From Selenomonas sp. AE3005 (GTDB lineage Bacteria; Bacillota; Negativicutes; Selenomonadales; Selenomonadaceae), in assembly GCF_905233635.1 (NCBI RefSeq), contig NZ_CAJODG010000016.1, positions 8,072-72,071 on the forward strand: a stretch of DNA of 64,000 bases. Reading direction: 5' to 3'. A program made the position numbers and the translations under genes. The notes beneath the pieces were generated by a model. It was not told where the DNA came from and searched no databases. It saw only the letters and a list, made by a program, of their open reading frames with translations. Every line of letters begins with the position of its first letter. The stretch's first letter is position 1. Shown in pieces: positions 34,870 through 41,984 of the stretch.

Positions 34870-36389
34870 GGAATATGTCATTATGGCAGCGCATGCTGCT
34901 GTACTTTTCCACCGTACTGGTATTATTTTCGCTGCTGATGGGCATAGCCTTTACGGTGTTGTTTGCCCGGCATAGTCAGGTAATCCATCAGGAGGAAATG
35001 CAAAAAAGAGCGGTGGCGCTGGCTGCCGCGATTCCGGCCATGCGCGAGGCCAACGAATGGCTGCAGGCCAATGACAGCATGAAGGAAAATATGATGCAGC
35101 ACGGCCGTGGTCATGGCCGGCATGGCATGATGAATAATGGCGGCTGGTGCCGGCGGCAAATCAGCGGTGACAGTTCCTTCTTTCATCAGCTCAATGAGCT
35201 GGGGGACGGCGATGTTTGGCTCGTAGCTGCTGACAGTCAAATGATTTGCTCCTATGGCAGTCAAAATGGTGATACCATGACAGAGCTGCCACGAGAGGCC
35301 GAGAACCTCATCACCGCGGCTATGCGTGGTGAACGTGTGCAGAGTCAGGCCTTTTCTTCGCTGCTGGGGACGCCTGCCCTGACAACAGCTGCGCCCATAT
35401 ACTTTGATGGCAGGATAAAAGGCGTAGTACTCTTGCACCATTCCTTAAAAAATATGGAACAGAACCTATGGCAGGGGCTGCGGACGCTGGGCTTGTCCTT
35501 GCTGCTTGCCCTGGCACTTACGGGAATAATCGCCTTTATCCTGACCAGAAGGTTTTTACGGCCATTGCTGCAAATGCAAAAAACAGCCCGGGCCTATGCT
35601 GCCGGTGACTTTACGGCCAGGACGGGCATAGTACAGCAGGACGAGCTGGGACTGCTGGCTGCGGACATTGACGCGCTGGGCGCAGAATTGGAACAGGCCA
35701 GACACGAGCGCCAGGCCATGCAGCAGCAGCGGCAGGAATTCCTGGCAGAAATATCCCATGAACTGCGCACGCCTTTGACAATCCTGCGCGGTACACTGGA
35801 AGTACTCTGGCAGGGAATGGTAAAAACGCCGGAACAAACAGCTGCCTGTCAGCAGCAGGCCATGTCGAGTCTGGCAGGCATGGAAGTGTTGGTGCGTGAT
35901 TTACTGGAATTGACACGCCTGCAGAATCCCGGCTTTAAACTGACAGAGGAACAGCTGGACGTGACAGAGGCTTTTCGTGAGGCCGTACAGCAGGCGCAGG
36001 TGCTGGCAGACAGAAAAGGTATTGAATTAAGGGCTGAGTTTACAGAACCGCTGGTGGTGACAGGCGACTACGGCCACTGCCGTCAGCTATTGCTGATTTT
36101 GCTGGACAATGCGGTAAAGTTCTCCCCGGCAGGTGAGACGGTGACAGTCAGCCAATTGCGGCAGGGAAAAGGCTGGAAATTTGTGGTGGCAGACCATGGC
36201 TGTGGTATTGCGCCAGCCGAGATAGAACATATATTTACGAAATTTCATCGCAGTCATGACGGGAATAATAAGCAGGGAACGGGCCTGGGACTGGCCATCG
36301 CCTGGGAAATTGCCCAGCGTCATGGCTGGCAACTGTCCTGTGTAAGCCAGCTGGGAAAAGGCAGCAAATTTATAATTTCGCAAGCCTGA
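34866..36389 (+). CDS. Membrane sensor histidine kinase
   Basis: The 507-residue kinase has two membrane helices (about 10-34 and 202-222) around an extracytoplasmic sensor domain, then HAMP (about 225-275). The histidine motif EISHELRTPLT has phospho-His298. The ATPase domain carries N (LLILLDNAVKFS), G1 (DHGCGIAP) and G2 (GTGLGLA) boxes. The sensor domain contains an unusual Met/His/Gly-rich run (76-97, with GHGRHGMM and GGWC). That suggests metal or redox sensing, by composition only. It is translationally coupled to the regulator. Confidence 0.92.
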   Translation: MRNMSLWQRMLLYFSTVLVLFSLLMGIAFTVLFARHSQVIHQEEMQKRAVALAAAIPAMREANEWLQANDSMKENMMQHGRGHGRHGMMNNGGWCRRQISGDSSFFHQLNELGDGDVWLVAADSQMICSYGSQNGDTMTELPREAENLITAAMRGERVQSQAFSSLLGTPALTTAAPIYFDGRIKGVVLLHHSLKNMEQNLWQGLRTLGLSLLLALALTGIIAFILTRRFLRPLLQMQKTARAYAAGDFTARTGIVQQDELGLLAADIDALGAELEQARHERQAMQQQRQEFLAEISHELRTPLTILRGTLEVLWQGMVKTPEQTAACQQQAMSSLAGMEVLVRDLLELTRLQNPGFKLTEEQLDVTEAFREAVQQAQVLADRKGIELRAEFTEPLVVTGDYGHCRQLLLILLDNAVKFSPAGETVTVSQLRQGKGWKFVVADHGCGIAPAEIEHIFTKFHRSHDGNNKQGTGLGLAIAWEIAQRHGWQLSCVSQLGKGSKFIISQA

Positions 36390-36422
36390 CGAGGTAAGAA
36401 GATAGCCAACGTTTATTGGCGT

Positions 36423-36462
36423 AAAAAACCGAAGGATACGTATGACAGTTCCTTCGGTTTTT
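36423..36462 (+). terminator. Bidirectional terminator after the kinase gene
   Basis: AAAAAACCGAAGGA pairs with TCCTTCGGTTTTTT around a 13-base loop. It serves the rightward kinase operon and the leftward rqcH-MFS operon. Confidence 0.92.
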
Positions 36463-36468
36463 TATATA

Positions 36469-36576
36469 TTATAACGCCGTTGTTCCAGTTTTGCCATAGG
36501 CAAAACTTCCTCTTGGCGTTTCAACGAGGCGGGAGATATGCTCGCCGCCTGTTTTGGTATTCGTGGTGGGGGACAT
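36469..36576 (-). CDS. Possible 35-residue peptide at the end of the rqcH-MFS operon
   Basis: An ATG at 36576 opens a 35-codon frame beginning MSPTTNTKTGG and ending TGTTAL, stopping at 36469 just before the terminator. It starts 12 bases after the MFS stop, with GAGG in between as a possible ribosome site. The sequence is hydrophilic with no helix or signal. I do not recognise it. It is plausible by position but too short to be sure. Confidence 0.35.
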   Translation of the reverse strand: MSPTTNTKTGGEHISRLVETPRGSFAYGKTGTTAL

Positions 36577-36588
36577 TTTCTTGCCTCG

Positions 36589-37752
36589 TTATATTTTCTT
36601 GGGTTCGGGCAGGAGAAAGGTAGCGGCGGCACAGCAGACTGAAATGCCGAGAATGACCAGCATAACTGCAGCAATGCCGTAGCTGTCGGCGTACCAGCCC
36701 AGCGAGGGAACGATGATACCGCCGATGCTGAACGACAGCCCCAGCGTAACGCCAGAGGCAAAGCCCAGACTCTTGGCCAGATAGCTTTGCCCTAAGACCA
36801 CGAACGCCGCGTAGGGCCCCTGCATGGCAAAACTCATAGGAATCAGCATGGCGTAAACGGCCCAGATATTTTGCGTAAGAACAACGATGGCCAGACAGGG
36901 CACGAGCAGACAGCAGCCATAACGCAAAGTGTTTACATAGCCCTGACGGTCAGCCAGCCAGCCGCCGACTAATGTGGCGGCAACGCCGGTGATGGAAATA
37001 ATCGACAGGGTGGCACTGCCGACCGCGTGACTGGCACCAAGTACCTGAATACAGAACAGCGGCAGGAAACTGCTGATAGCTGTAAAGAGCGTGGAACGGA
37101 AAACGATGACGAGAAACAAACGGGAAAAGCCGTGCCAGTCGTTTTCCTGTGGTGCCGATTGTGCCTGCTGCTTGCTGGCCGGGGAGGACAAGAGGCGCTG
37201 TGATTCCCGGCGAATGGCCGGCGAGGCCAGGGCAATCATGGCGGCCGTGAAGAGCGAGGCAATGCCATAAAAGGCCGTGCCATGCATGCCAAAGGTTGTG
37301 ACCAGGAAAACGGCTAACAGTGGGCCTAAACCAAAGCCGCCATTACCGCCAACGCTGAAAATACTCATGCCCTGTCCTTTTTTGGCGCCGGCAATGGCAT
37401 TGACATTACGGGCGGCCTCGGGGTGAAAGATGGAGCTGCCAATGCCCATGAGTGTGACAGCGGCAAAAATGCCCCAGTAATCGGTGACAAAACCGGTCAA
37501 GGCCAGGGAAAGACCGGCCATCAGCACGCCGAGTACCATGAACCACTGCCGGGAGCCCTTGTCAGCCAGCCAGCCAAAGAGGGGCTGGATAATGGAAGAG
37601 AGGAAGGACGAGGCAAACATCAGACCGGCGATGGAGGTGTAGTCCATGCCATATTCACTGACGAAGAACGGCAGCAGGGCTGGCAGGGAACCGCTATTGA
37701 TATCGACGCTCAGATGACCGGCTGACAGCATATAGAGATATTTTTTATTCAT
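36589..37752 (-). CDS. MFS transporter, fosmidomycin-resistance (Fsr)-like
   Basis: The 387-residue protein has about 12 membrane helices. The N-terminal motif SVDINSGSLPALLPFF resembles the Fsr group, which exports fosmidomycin in E. coli. The MFS loop GWLADKGSRQW lies between helices two and three, and FHPEAARNV follows helix four, as in Fsr. The natural substrate is not known. AAAGGA precedes the ATG, 18 bases after rqcH, so the genes are likely one leftward operon. Confidence 0.8.
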   Translation of the reverse strand: MNKKYLYMLSAGHLSVDINSGSLPALLPFFVSEYGMDYTSIAGLMFASSFLSSIIQPLFGWLADKGSRQWFMVLGVLMAGLSLALTGFVTDYWGIFAAVTLMGIGSSIFHPEAARNVNAIAGAKKGQGMSIFSVGGNGGFGLGPLLAVFLVTTFGMHGTAFYGIASLFTAAMIALASPAIRRESQRLLSSPASKQQAQSAPQENDWHGFSRLFLVIVFRSTLFTAISSFLPLFCIQVLGASHAVGSATLSIISITGVAATLVGGWLADRQGYVNTLRYGCCLLVPCLAIVVLTQNIWAVYAMLIPMSFAMQGPYAAFVVLGQSYLAKSLGFASGVTLGLSFSIGGIIVPSLGWYADSYGIAAVMLVILGISVCCAAATFLLPEPKKI

Positions 37753-37770
37753 GGGGAAGTCCTTTCAAGG

Positions 37771-39531
37771 TTACTGTGGGTCCTGCGCCAGAATCGGCGC
37801 TAATTCCTGCTCGTCAGGCGTGATGTAAAGTGTCTTTTGATTGGTAAAAATGACAAAACCCGGTTTGCTGCCGGAGGGCTTTTTTACATAGCGGATTTCC
37901 GTGTAATCCACCGGCACTTTGGAAGAGCCTTGTGCCTTGCTGAAATGCGCGGCCAGCTGGGCGGCCAGCAGTAGGTTTTCCTCGCTGATTTCCTCGCCGC
38001 CGTTGCGCAGAATGACATGCGAGCCGGGGATATTCTGCGTATGAAACCAGGTGTCATTAAAACTGGCTGTTTTGCAGGTCAGTTTATCGTTTTGGTAGTT
38101 GTTTTTGCCTACGAGAATCTGCGTGCCATCGGGGGCAGTAAAGCGGAAGGGATGGGAGGGCTTGTCGTTATTTTTGCGTTTGAGCTTTTCACGCAGATAG
38201 CCGCCTTCCACCAGTTCGTTGTGAATCTCTGCGATTTCCCCGATACTGGCTGAGGCCAGCAGGGAGGCCTCGATACTTTCCAGATAAGTAATGGAGGCCT
38301 CGCATTCCTGACGTTGTACCTGTAACAGCTCCTGCGCCCGTTTCAGCTTGTCGTACTTCTTGTAGCACAGCTGCATATTCTGAATGATGGTATAACGCTG
38401 GTCGAGGGGAATGGTGATTTCCTCGCCGGTCTCACTGTATATATTAACTACGGTGATGGCGGCATCTTCATGGTCATTGTATTGATATTGGTAAGTCATC
38501 AGATTGTCGCCGCGGATTTTATATTCCTCCGCGTTTTCGGCGGCCGCGATTTCCTCGTCTAATTTCACCAATTTGTTTTCGGCCCGGTGCAGTTCGTTCT
38601 TTACAAGTTTTTTAAACCTGTCCTTATCGGGCAGCACATAGCTGCCGGCCAATGCGCTGGCCTTTTCCAGCATCGCGCTGATGTTCGGGAACGAGAGCGT
38701 AACAGCGTCACTTAGATAATGCAGGGGAAAGGCAGCCATGGCCAAAACTTTTTGCTGGCTGTCGATGAGAATTACCGGCTGAGGTGATTGGCCGCTGGCA
38801 GCCTCACGGATTTCAGCCAGGGCTGCACTTACAGCCTGGAAGTCAACGTCCTCTAAAGCACTAAGGCGAGTGCTGGGCGCAAAACCGCCGAGAAAACAAA
38901 CTTCCTTTGCCGATACCGGGCCAAAGCCCATGCAGGTGGCCAGCAGTGCCTTGTCCAGACGTTCCTCAGGTGAGTTTGCCCGGAGACGCGCCATAACCTC
39001 TGTCATAGGTGCTGTAAAGAGGTCGAGCTTGTCCTGCCCCGGTGGCAGTTCGTAGGTATCGCCCGGGAGCACGGTGCGGACACGGCTGCTGTTGGTGCCA
39101 ATTTTACGCAGGGCATCGATTATAACGCCGTCCTGAATCAGAATGATATTGCTGTACTTGCCCATCAGCTCGAGCACCAGCGTTTTCGTGACGATGATAC
39201 CGCCAGCGGCAATGCTGTCCATATCAATGAGGATAAGACGGTCAAGTCCATGCTGGCGTATGGCGGCAATACGGCTGTTTTCCAGCTGCTTGCGCAGTAC
39301 CATGCAAAAGACCGGCGGCTCGGGCGGATTCTCTAAGTTTTTCGTCAGCAGATGGGCCGTGGGATTCTGGGAATTTATGCTGATATGCAGCTGATGATTC
39401 TGCCCCGGCTGTCTGATGGACAAAACGATGGACTGCTTATTAGGCTGGGTTATCTTATCTATGCGCCCCCCGGCGAGAGCGTCATTCAATTCACGCACCA
39501 ACGGGCGCATGGAAAAGCCGTCAAGACTCAT
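37771..39531 (-). CDS. rqcH: RqcH/NFACT ribosome quality-control factor
   Basis: The 586-residue protein is the bacterial Rqc2 homologue (formerly fibronectin-binding A). NFACT-N covers the start (MSLDGFSMRPLVREL; DR in HGLDRLI near 95). A helical and coiled middle (about 280-435) follows, then NFACT-R (about 450-570, with FNDTWFHTQNIPGSHVIL). It recruits tRNA-Ala to obstructed large subunits and adds alanine tails to stalled peptides. AAGGAG precedes the ATG. A promoter is visible upstream. Confidence 0.93.
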   Translation of the reverse strand: MSLDGFSMRPLVRELNDALAGGRIDKITQPNKQSIVLSIRQPGQNHQLHISINSQNPTAHLLTKNLENPPEPPVFCMVLRKQLENSRIAAIRQHGLDRLILIDMDSIAAGGIIVTKTLVLELMGKYSNIILIQDGVIIDALRKIGTNSSRVRTVLPGDTYELPPGQDKLDLFTAPMTEVMARLRANSPEERLDKALLATCMGFGPVSAKEVCFLGGFAPSTRLSALEDVDFQAVSAALAEIREAASGQSPQPVILIDSQQKVLAMAAFPLHYLSDAVTLSFPNISAMLEKASALAGSYVLPDKDRFKKLVKNELHRAENKLVKLDEEIAAAENAEEYKIRGDNLMTYQYQYNDHEDAAITVVNIYSETGEEITIPLDQRYTIIQNMQLCYKKYDKLKRAQELLQVQRQECEASITYLESIEASLLASASIGEIAEIHNELVEGGYLREKLKRKNNDKPSHPFRFTAPDGTQILVGKNNYQNDKLTCKTASFNDTWFHTQNIPGSHVILRNGGEEISEENLLLAAQLAAHFSKAQGSSKVPVDYTEIRYVKKPSGSKPGFVIFTNQKTLYITPDEQELAPILAQDPQ

Positions 39532-39570
39532 GATGTATCTCCTTAATTTCCGAATAATAGACTATCCTCA

Positions 39571-39600
39571 ATTATACCCCACACGGAGTTGACCGGTCAA
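39571..39600 (-). promoter_or_regulatory. rqcH promoter with -35 inside a TTGACCGGTCAA palindrome
   Basis: On the reverse strand TTGACC, an 18-base spacer and a perfect TATAAT lie about 40 bases before rqcH. The -35 hexamer is half of the palindrome TTGACCGGTCAA (39589-39600), and a second palindrome-like TGACATGTCA follows at 39603. A repressor bound there would block RNA polymerase. Confidence 0.65.
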
Positions 39601-39627
39601 ATTGACATGTCAGTTAGGGGCGATTCA

Positions 39628-39636
39628 TGTTATAAT
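39628..39636 (+). promoter_or_regulatory. Extended -10 promoter before fic
   Basis: ATG followed by TTATAAT gives an extended -10 element (TGTTATAAT, TATAAT at 39631-39636), about 48 bases upstream of the Fic gene. No good -35 is present, as is usual for this promoter type. Confidence 0.5.
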
Positions 39637-39683
39637 TATTAAAGCGAGAGTGTAGACGGAAAGATGCGGAGCATAGAACTAAT

Positions 39684-40442
39684 ATGAGTTATCATGACAT
39701 TGTTGACTTTTGGCAAAGTCAGAATATAACCAGTGGTGCAGAGTTGGAGGTCGTTCTTAACGGGCAGATTATAAACTTTGCTTATCACTCGGGAAAAATC
39801 GAAAATGACAATATTACCTACAATGATACCCGGGATATATTCGAACGGGATACGTTGTCTAACTATACTGGTGACCTACGGACAATATTTGAAATTCGCA
39901 ACGCCAAGGATTCAATGGCATTTGTAGTTGATGCATTTGCTCAAAAAATGACTTTTGACGCGTCATTTTTGAAAAAATTGCAATATGAACTGACAAAAAA
40001 TACCTATGATGAAAGGCGGTATAGCATTGGAGAGCGTCCGGGTGAGTATAAAAAGCATGACTATGTAACAGGGCGTGAAGAAGTTGGCGCCTTGCCTGAG
40101 GATGTGGAAGTCGAGGTAGCAGAGCTGCTGGCTGATTTGGCAGAAACTGACCTGATGTCCGCTGAGCATATATTGATTGCGGCGGCGTACTTCCATGCAA
40201 AACTGGAAAATATACATCCATTCGCAGATGGAAATGGACGTGTGGGAAGACTGGCAGCTAATTACTTTTTGATGATTCACAATCACCCACCACTTATAAT
40301 TCACGAAGAAGACCGCAAAGAATATTATGCAGCCCTGGAGGCGTGGGATACGAAACAGGAGTTGAAGCCTATCAAGATATTCTTTAAGGAACAGATTGAA
40401 AAGACGTGGGCAAAGCAAATGCGAAGATTGCATAGGGGATAG
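39684..40442 (+). CDS. Fic-domain protein with built-in inhibitory motif
   Basis: The 252-residue protein has the Fic motif HPFADGNGRVGR (about 178-189). Fic enzymes usually transfer AMP to a target protein hydroxyl. The N-terminus contains SGKIEN (36-41), which fits the inhibitory [S/T]xxxE[G/N] pattern, so it is probably a class II (N-terminal) auto-inhibited Fic. No separate antitoxin is seen next to it. The ribosome site is weak. It begins the accessory island at the right of rqcH. Confidence 0.85.
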   Translation: MSYHDIVDFWQSQNITSGAELEVVLNGQIINFAYHSGKIENDNITYNDTRDIFERDTLSNYTGDLRTIFEIRNAKDSMAFVVDAFAQKMTFDASFLKKLQYELTKNTYDERRYSIGERPGEYKKHDYVTGREEVGALPEDVEVEVAELLADLAETDLMSAEHILIAAAYFHAKLENIHPFADGNGRVGRLAANYFLMIHNHPPLIIHEEDRKEYYAALEAWDTKQELKPIKIFFKEQIEKTWAKQMRRLHRG

Positions 40443-40531
40443 ATATAGAAGTTAAATAATATTTCCTCTGGTGAGGTTAGTAAGAGAGAAAGAATTTATT
40501 GATAATGATATGGTCTTTGGAGGGGATGGCT

Positions 40532-40747
40532 ATGAATCAGGATAGCATGGAATTTGTAGTTTACATGATTCACGCCTGTGCTAATAAATGGAAGCGTTCT
40601 CCTAAGCAGGTATATGATAAATTGCAGGAGACTGGCTGTATTGACGAATATCTTGTACCTAATTATGATATTCTGCATACGCAGGGCAGTGGTTATTTAG
40701 TAGATGATATTAAAGAGTATTTGCGGATAAGAGGTGTGGAGGTATGA
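40532..40747 (+). CDS. DUF3791-family small protein
   Basis: The 71-residue protein matches the DUF3791 pattern (EFVVYMIHACANKWKRSPKQVYDKL, then LVPNYDILHTQG and LVDDIKEYL). Such genes typically precede DUF3990 genes in putative toxin-antitoxin loci. ATG 40532 is eight bases after GGAGGGG and is preferred to the ATG at 40526. Its stop overlaps the start of the broken DUF3990 remnant (ATGATG/TGA), so the pair was translationally coupled. Confidence 0.72.
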   Translation: MNQDSMEFVVYMIHACANKWKRSPKQVYDKLQETGCIDEYLVPNYDILHTQGSGYLVDDIKEYLRIRGVEV

Positions 40748-40847
40748 TGGTCTATCACGGCTCGACAGAAATAATGACCAGATAGCGTTTATAACGCAGA
40801 AAGCCATTGATAAACTGCTGATGTACGATTCTTACTTTGAGGTGTGA
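40744..40847 (+). pseudogene. Broken DUF3990 (ADP-ribosyltransferase-like toxin) gene
   Basis: The head reads MMVYHGSTEIM, the conserved start of DUF3990 proteins, then hits a stop after 13 codons. In another frame the sequence continues NDQIAFITQKAIDKLL and ends YFEV at 40847, a typical DUF3990 C-terminus. About 120 or more internal residues are missing and the two parts are out of frame, so a deletion has removed the catalytic core. An intact DUF3990 gene lies at 54162. Confidence 0.72.
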
Positions 40848-40850
40848 TCT

Positions 40851-41066
40851 ATGGACGAAAATGTTTTAGAGCAGGTCTATCAGGAAAAATTGGAAGAACG
40901 TATTATTGCGCAGATTGCCAAGGAGAAAGCGATATCGCTGGAAAAAGCCATGCACATATATTACGGCAGTGAATTGTCTGATAAAATCCATCAGGGTATG
41001 GAGGGGATTCAATATCTTGATTACAAGGTGTTGACACAAATACTGATAGAAATGGAAGGCGTGTAA
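40851..41066 (+). CDS. Small protein of the DUF3791/DUF3990 locus
   Basis: The 71-residue hydrophilic, helical protein begins MDENVLEQVYQEKLEERI and contains LEKAMHIYYGSELSDKI. Small proteins of this kind often accompany DUF3990 genes. I cannot name a family with certainty. GAGGTG precedes the ATG, which lies three bases after the broken toxin remnant. Its frame survives although the toxin is dead, as expected for an antitoxin-like partner. Confidence 0.55.
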   Translation: MDENVLEQVYQEKLEERIIAQIAKEKAISLEKAMHIYYGSELSDKIHQGMEGIQYLDYKVLTQILIEMEGV

Positions 41067-41228
41067 TAATATAGGAATAATCACATACCACAAATTAGTC
41101 AACGGCTTTGGAGGTTTACTGTCTTATAAAAGAAAAGTATGCAGACCTGTTGCTGGCATGGGATGAGGAAGTTTTAAGGCGCTTGCAGGATATTTAGGCA
41201 AATGGATAGGGGTTGACTTGTCAATGAG

Positions 41229-41264
41229 GGGGCTGATATGTCATTTTGACTGTCAGCCCCTTTT
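41229..41264 (+). repeat. Hairpin repeat copy A (GGGGCTGA...TCAGCCCC)
   Basis: GGGGCTGA and TCAGCCCC flank a loop containing ATGTCATTTTGACT, and TTTT follows. It looks like a terminator and resembles the copies at 54063-54096 and 55531-55564 in both stem and loop. TTGACTTGTCAA lies just upstream at 41213. Confidence 0.7.
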
Positions 41265-41463
41265 GGCGTTCTTATTGATGGTCAGAATCATATAGGACTG
41301 TAACGCGAAATAAATTCGTGAGGGTAGTGCAGGGGGAGCGACACACATAAAGCACTCAGGCATTCCGCCCCACAGACCGCCGCCCGGCACAGCCGGTCAC
41401 AAGTTCGCGTGTCCGTTGCTTTGGGTGGACAGCAAGCTGTCCACGTCAGCACCGACACGAATT

Positions 41464-41492
41464 TTGATACGTCAAAGTTCATCCTTTATGAT
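41464..41492 (+). promoter_or_regulatory. Promoter and possible operator of the XRE regulator
   Basis: TTGATA (41464-41469), a 17-base spacer and TATGAT (41487-41492) form a good promoter, with TATACT overlapping the -10. The -35 lies in TTTGATACGTCAAA, an inverted repeat that may bind the regulator encoded downstream. Confidence 0.65.
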
Positions 41493-41527
41493 ATACTCAT
41501 GGTAAAGAGAGTAATGGAGGCGTACTG

Positions 41528-41857
41528 ATGGAACATGGAAACATAGGACAATATATACGTGCACGTCGTCTGGCAATGAATTTATCTCAGGCTGCTTTGG
41601 GTCATAAGATAGGTAAATCGTCACAGGTGATTTCCAACTGGGAACGTGGCTTTACCAAACGTGTAAGCGTTGAGGAACTGGCAAAGATAGCAGAGGTATT
41701 GGATGTGGATATAAGGTATTTTTTTCCGCAGAGCCGAAAAAGTGTGACATCGGATAAGCGTTTGCAGGCGATTATTACAGTTTATCCCCAGCTTTCGGAA
41801 CATACGAAAGCGATTATAGATAAAGCTATCAGGGAAGATTTTTCTATGGATATATAA
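41528..41857 (+). CDS. XRE-family regulator (possible restriction-modification controller)
   Basis: The 109-residue protein has an N-terminal helix-turn-helix (IGQYIRARRLAMNLSQAALGHKI, about 5-60, with VISNWERG). A short C-terminal region follows (AIITVYPQLSEHTKAIIDKA). It precedes the methyltransferase and endonuclease genes in the same direction, which is the position of controller (C) proteins that delay restriction. It is somewhat longer than classical C proteins, so the role is an inference. GGAGG precedes the ATG. A weak hairpin (AGCAGC/GCTGC, 41871-41896) ends it. Confidence 0.75.
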   Translation: MEHGNIGQYIRARRLAMNLSQAALGHKIGKSSQVISNWERGFTKRVSVEELAKIAEVLDVDIRYFFPQSRKSVTSDKRLQAIITVYPQLSEHTKAIIDKAIREDFSMDI

Positions 41858-41984
41858 GCACGCAAAAAAGCAGCTGTTCCTATATGGCTGCCTTTTATTG
41901 TGTGTTGTAAGTATTGCCGTAGTATTTTTTTTTCGGTATAATAGGGAAAGATAAGAATTACCAATATGACCTAGCGAGGTGGAT

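Larger units (their letters stand above)
41067..41527. other. Gene-poor stretch with a peptide remnant, hairpin repeat and structured segment
   Basis: At 41123-41197 a short open stretch reads LIKEKYADLLLAWDEE and ends in a stop, apparently the tail of a lost gene. The repeat-type terminator at 41229-41264 follows. From about 41290 to 41460 there is a GC-rich segment with several stems: GTGGACAGC pairs with GCTGTCCAC (41425-41444), inside outer arms TTCGCGTGTC/GACACGAA. I see no convincing gene in it. The XRE promoter lies at its right end. Confidence 0.55.

Noticed and set aside
41288..41482. A 64-codon leftward open frame rich in Cys and Arg
   Set aside because: It falls in the structured GC-rich segment and overlaps the XRE promoter. 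It has no ribosome site and looks like translation of a repeat.
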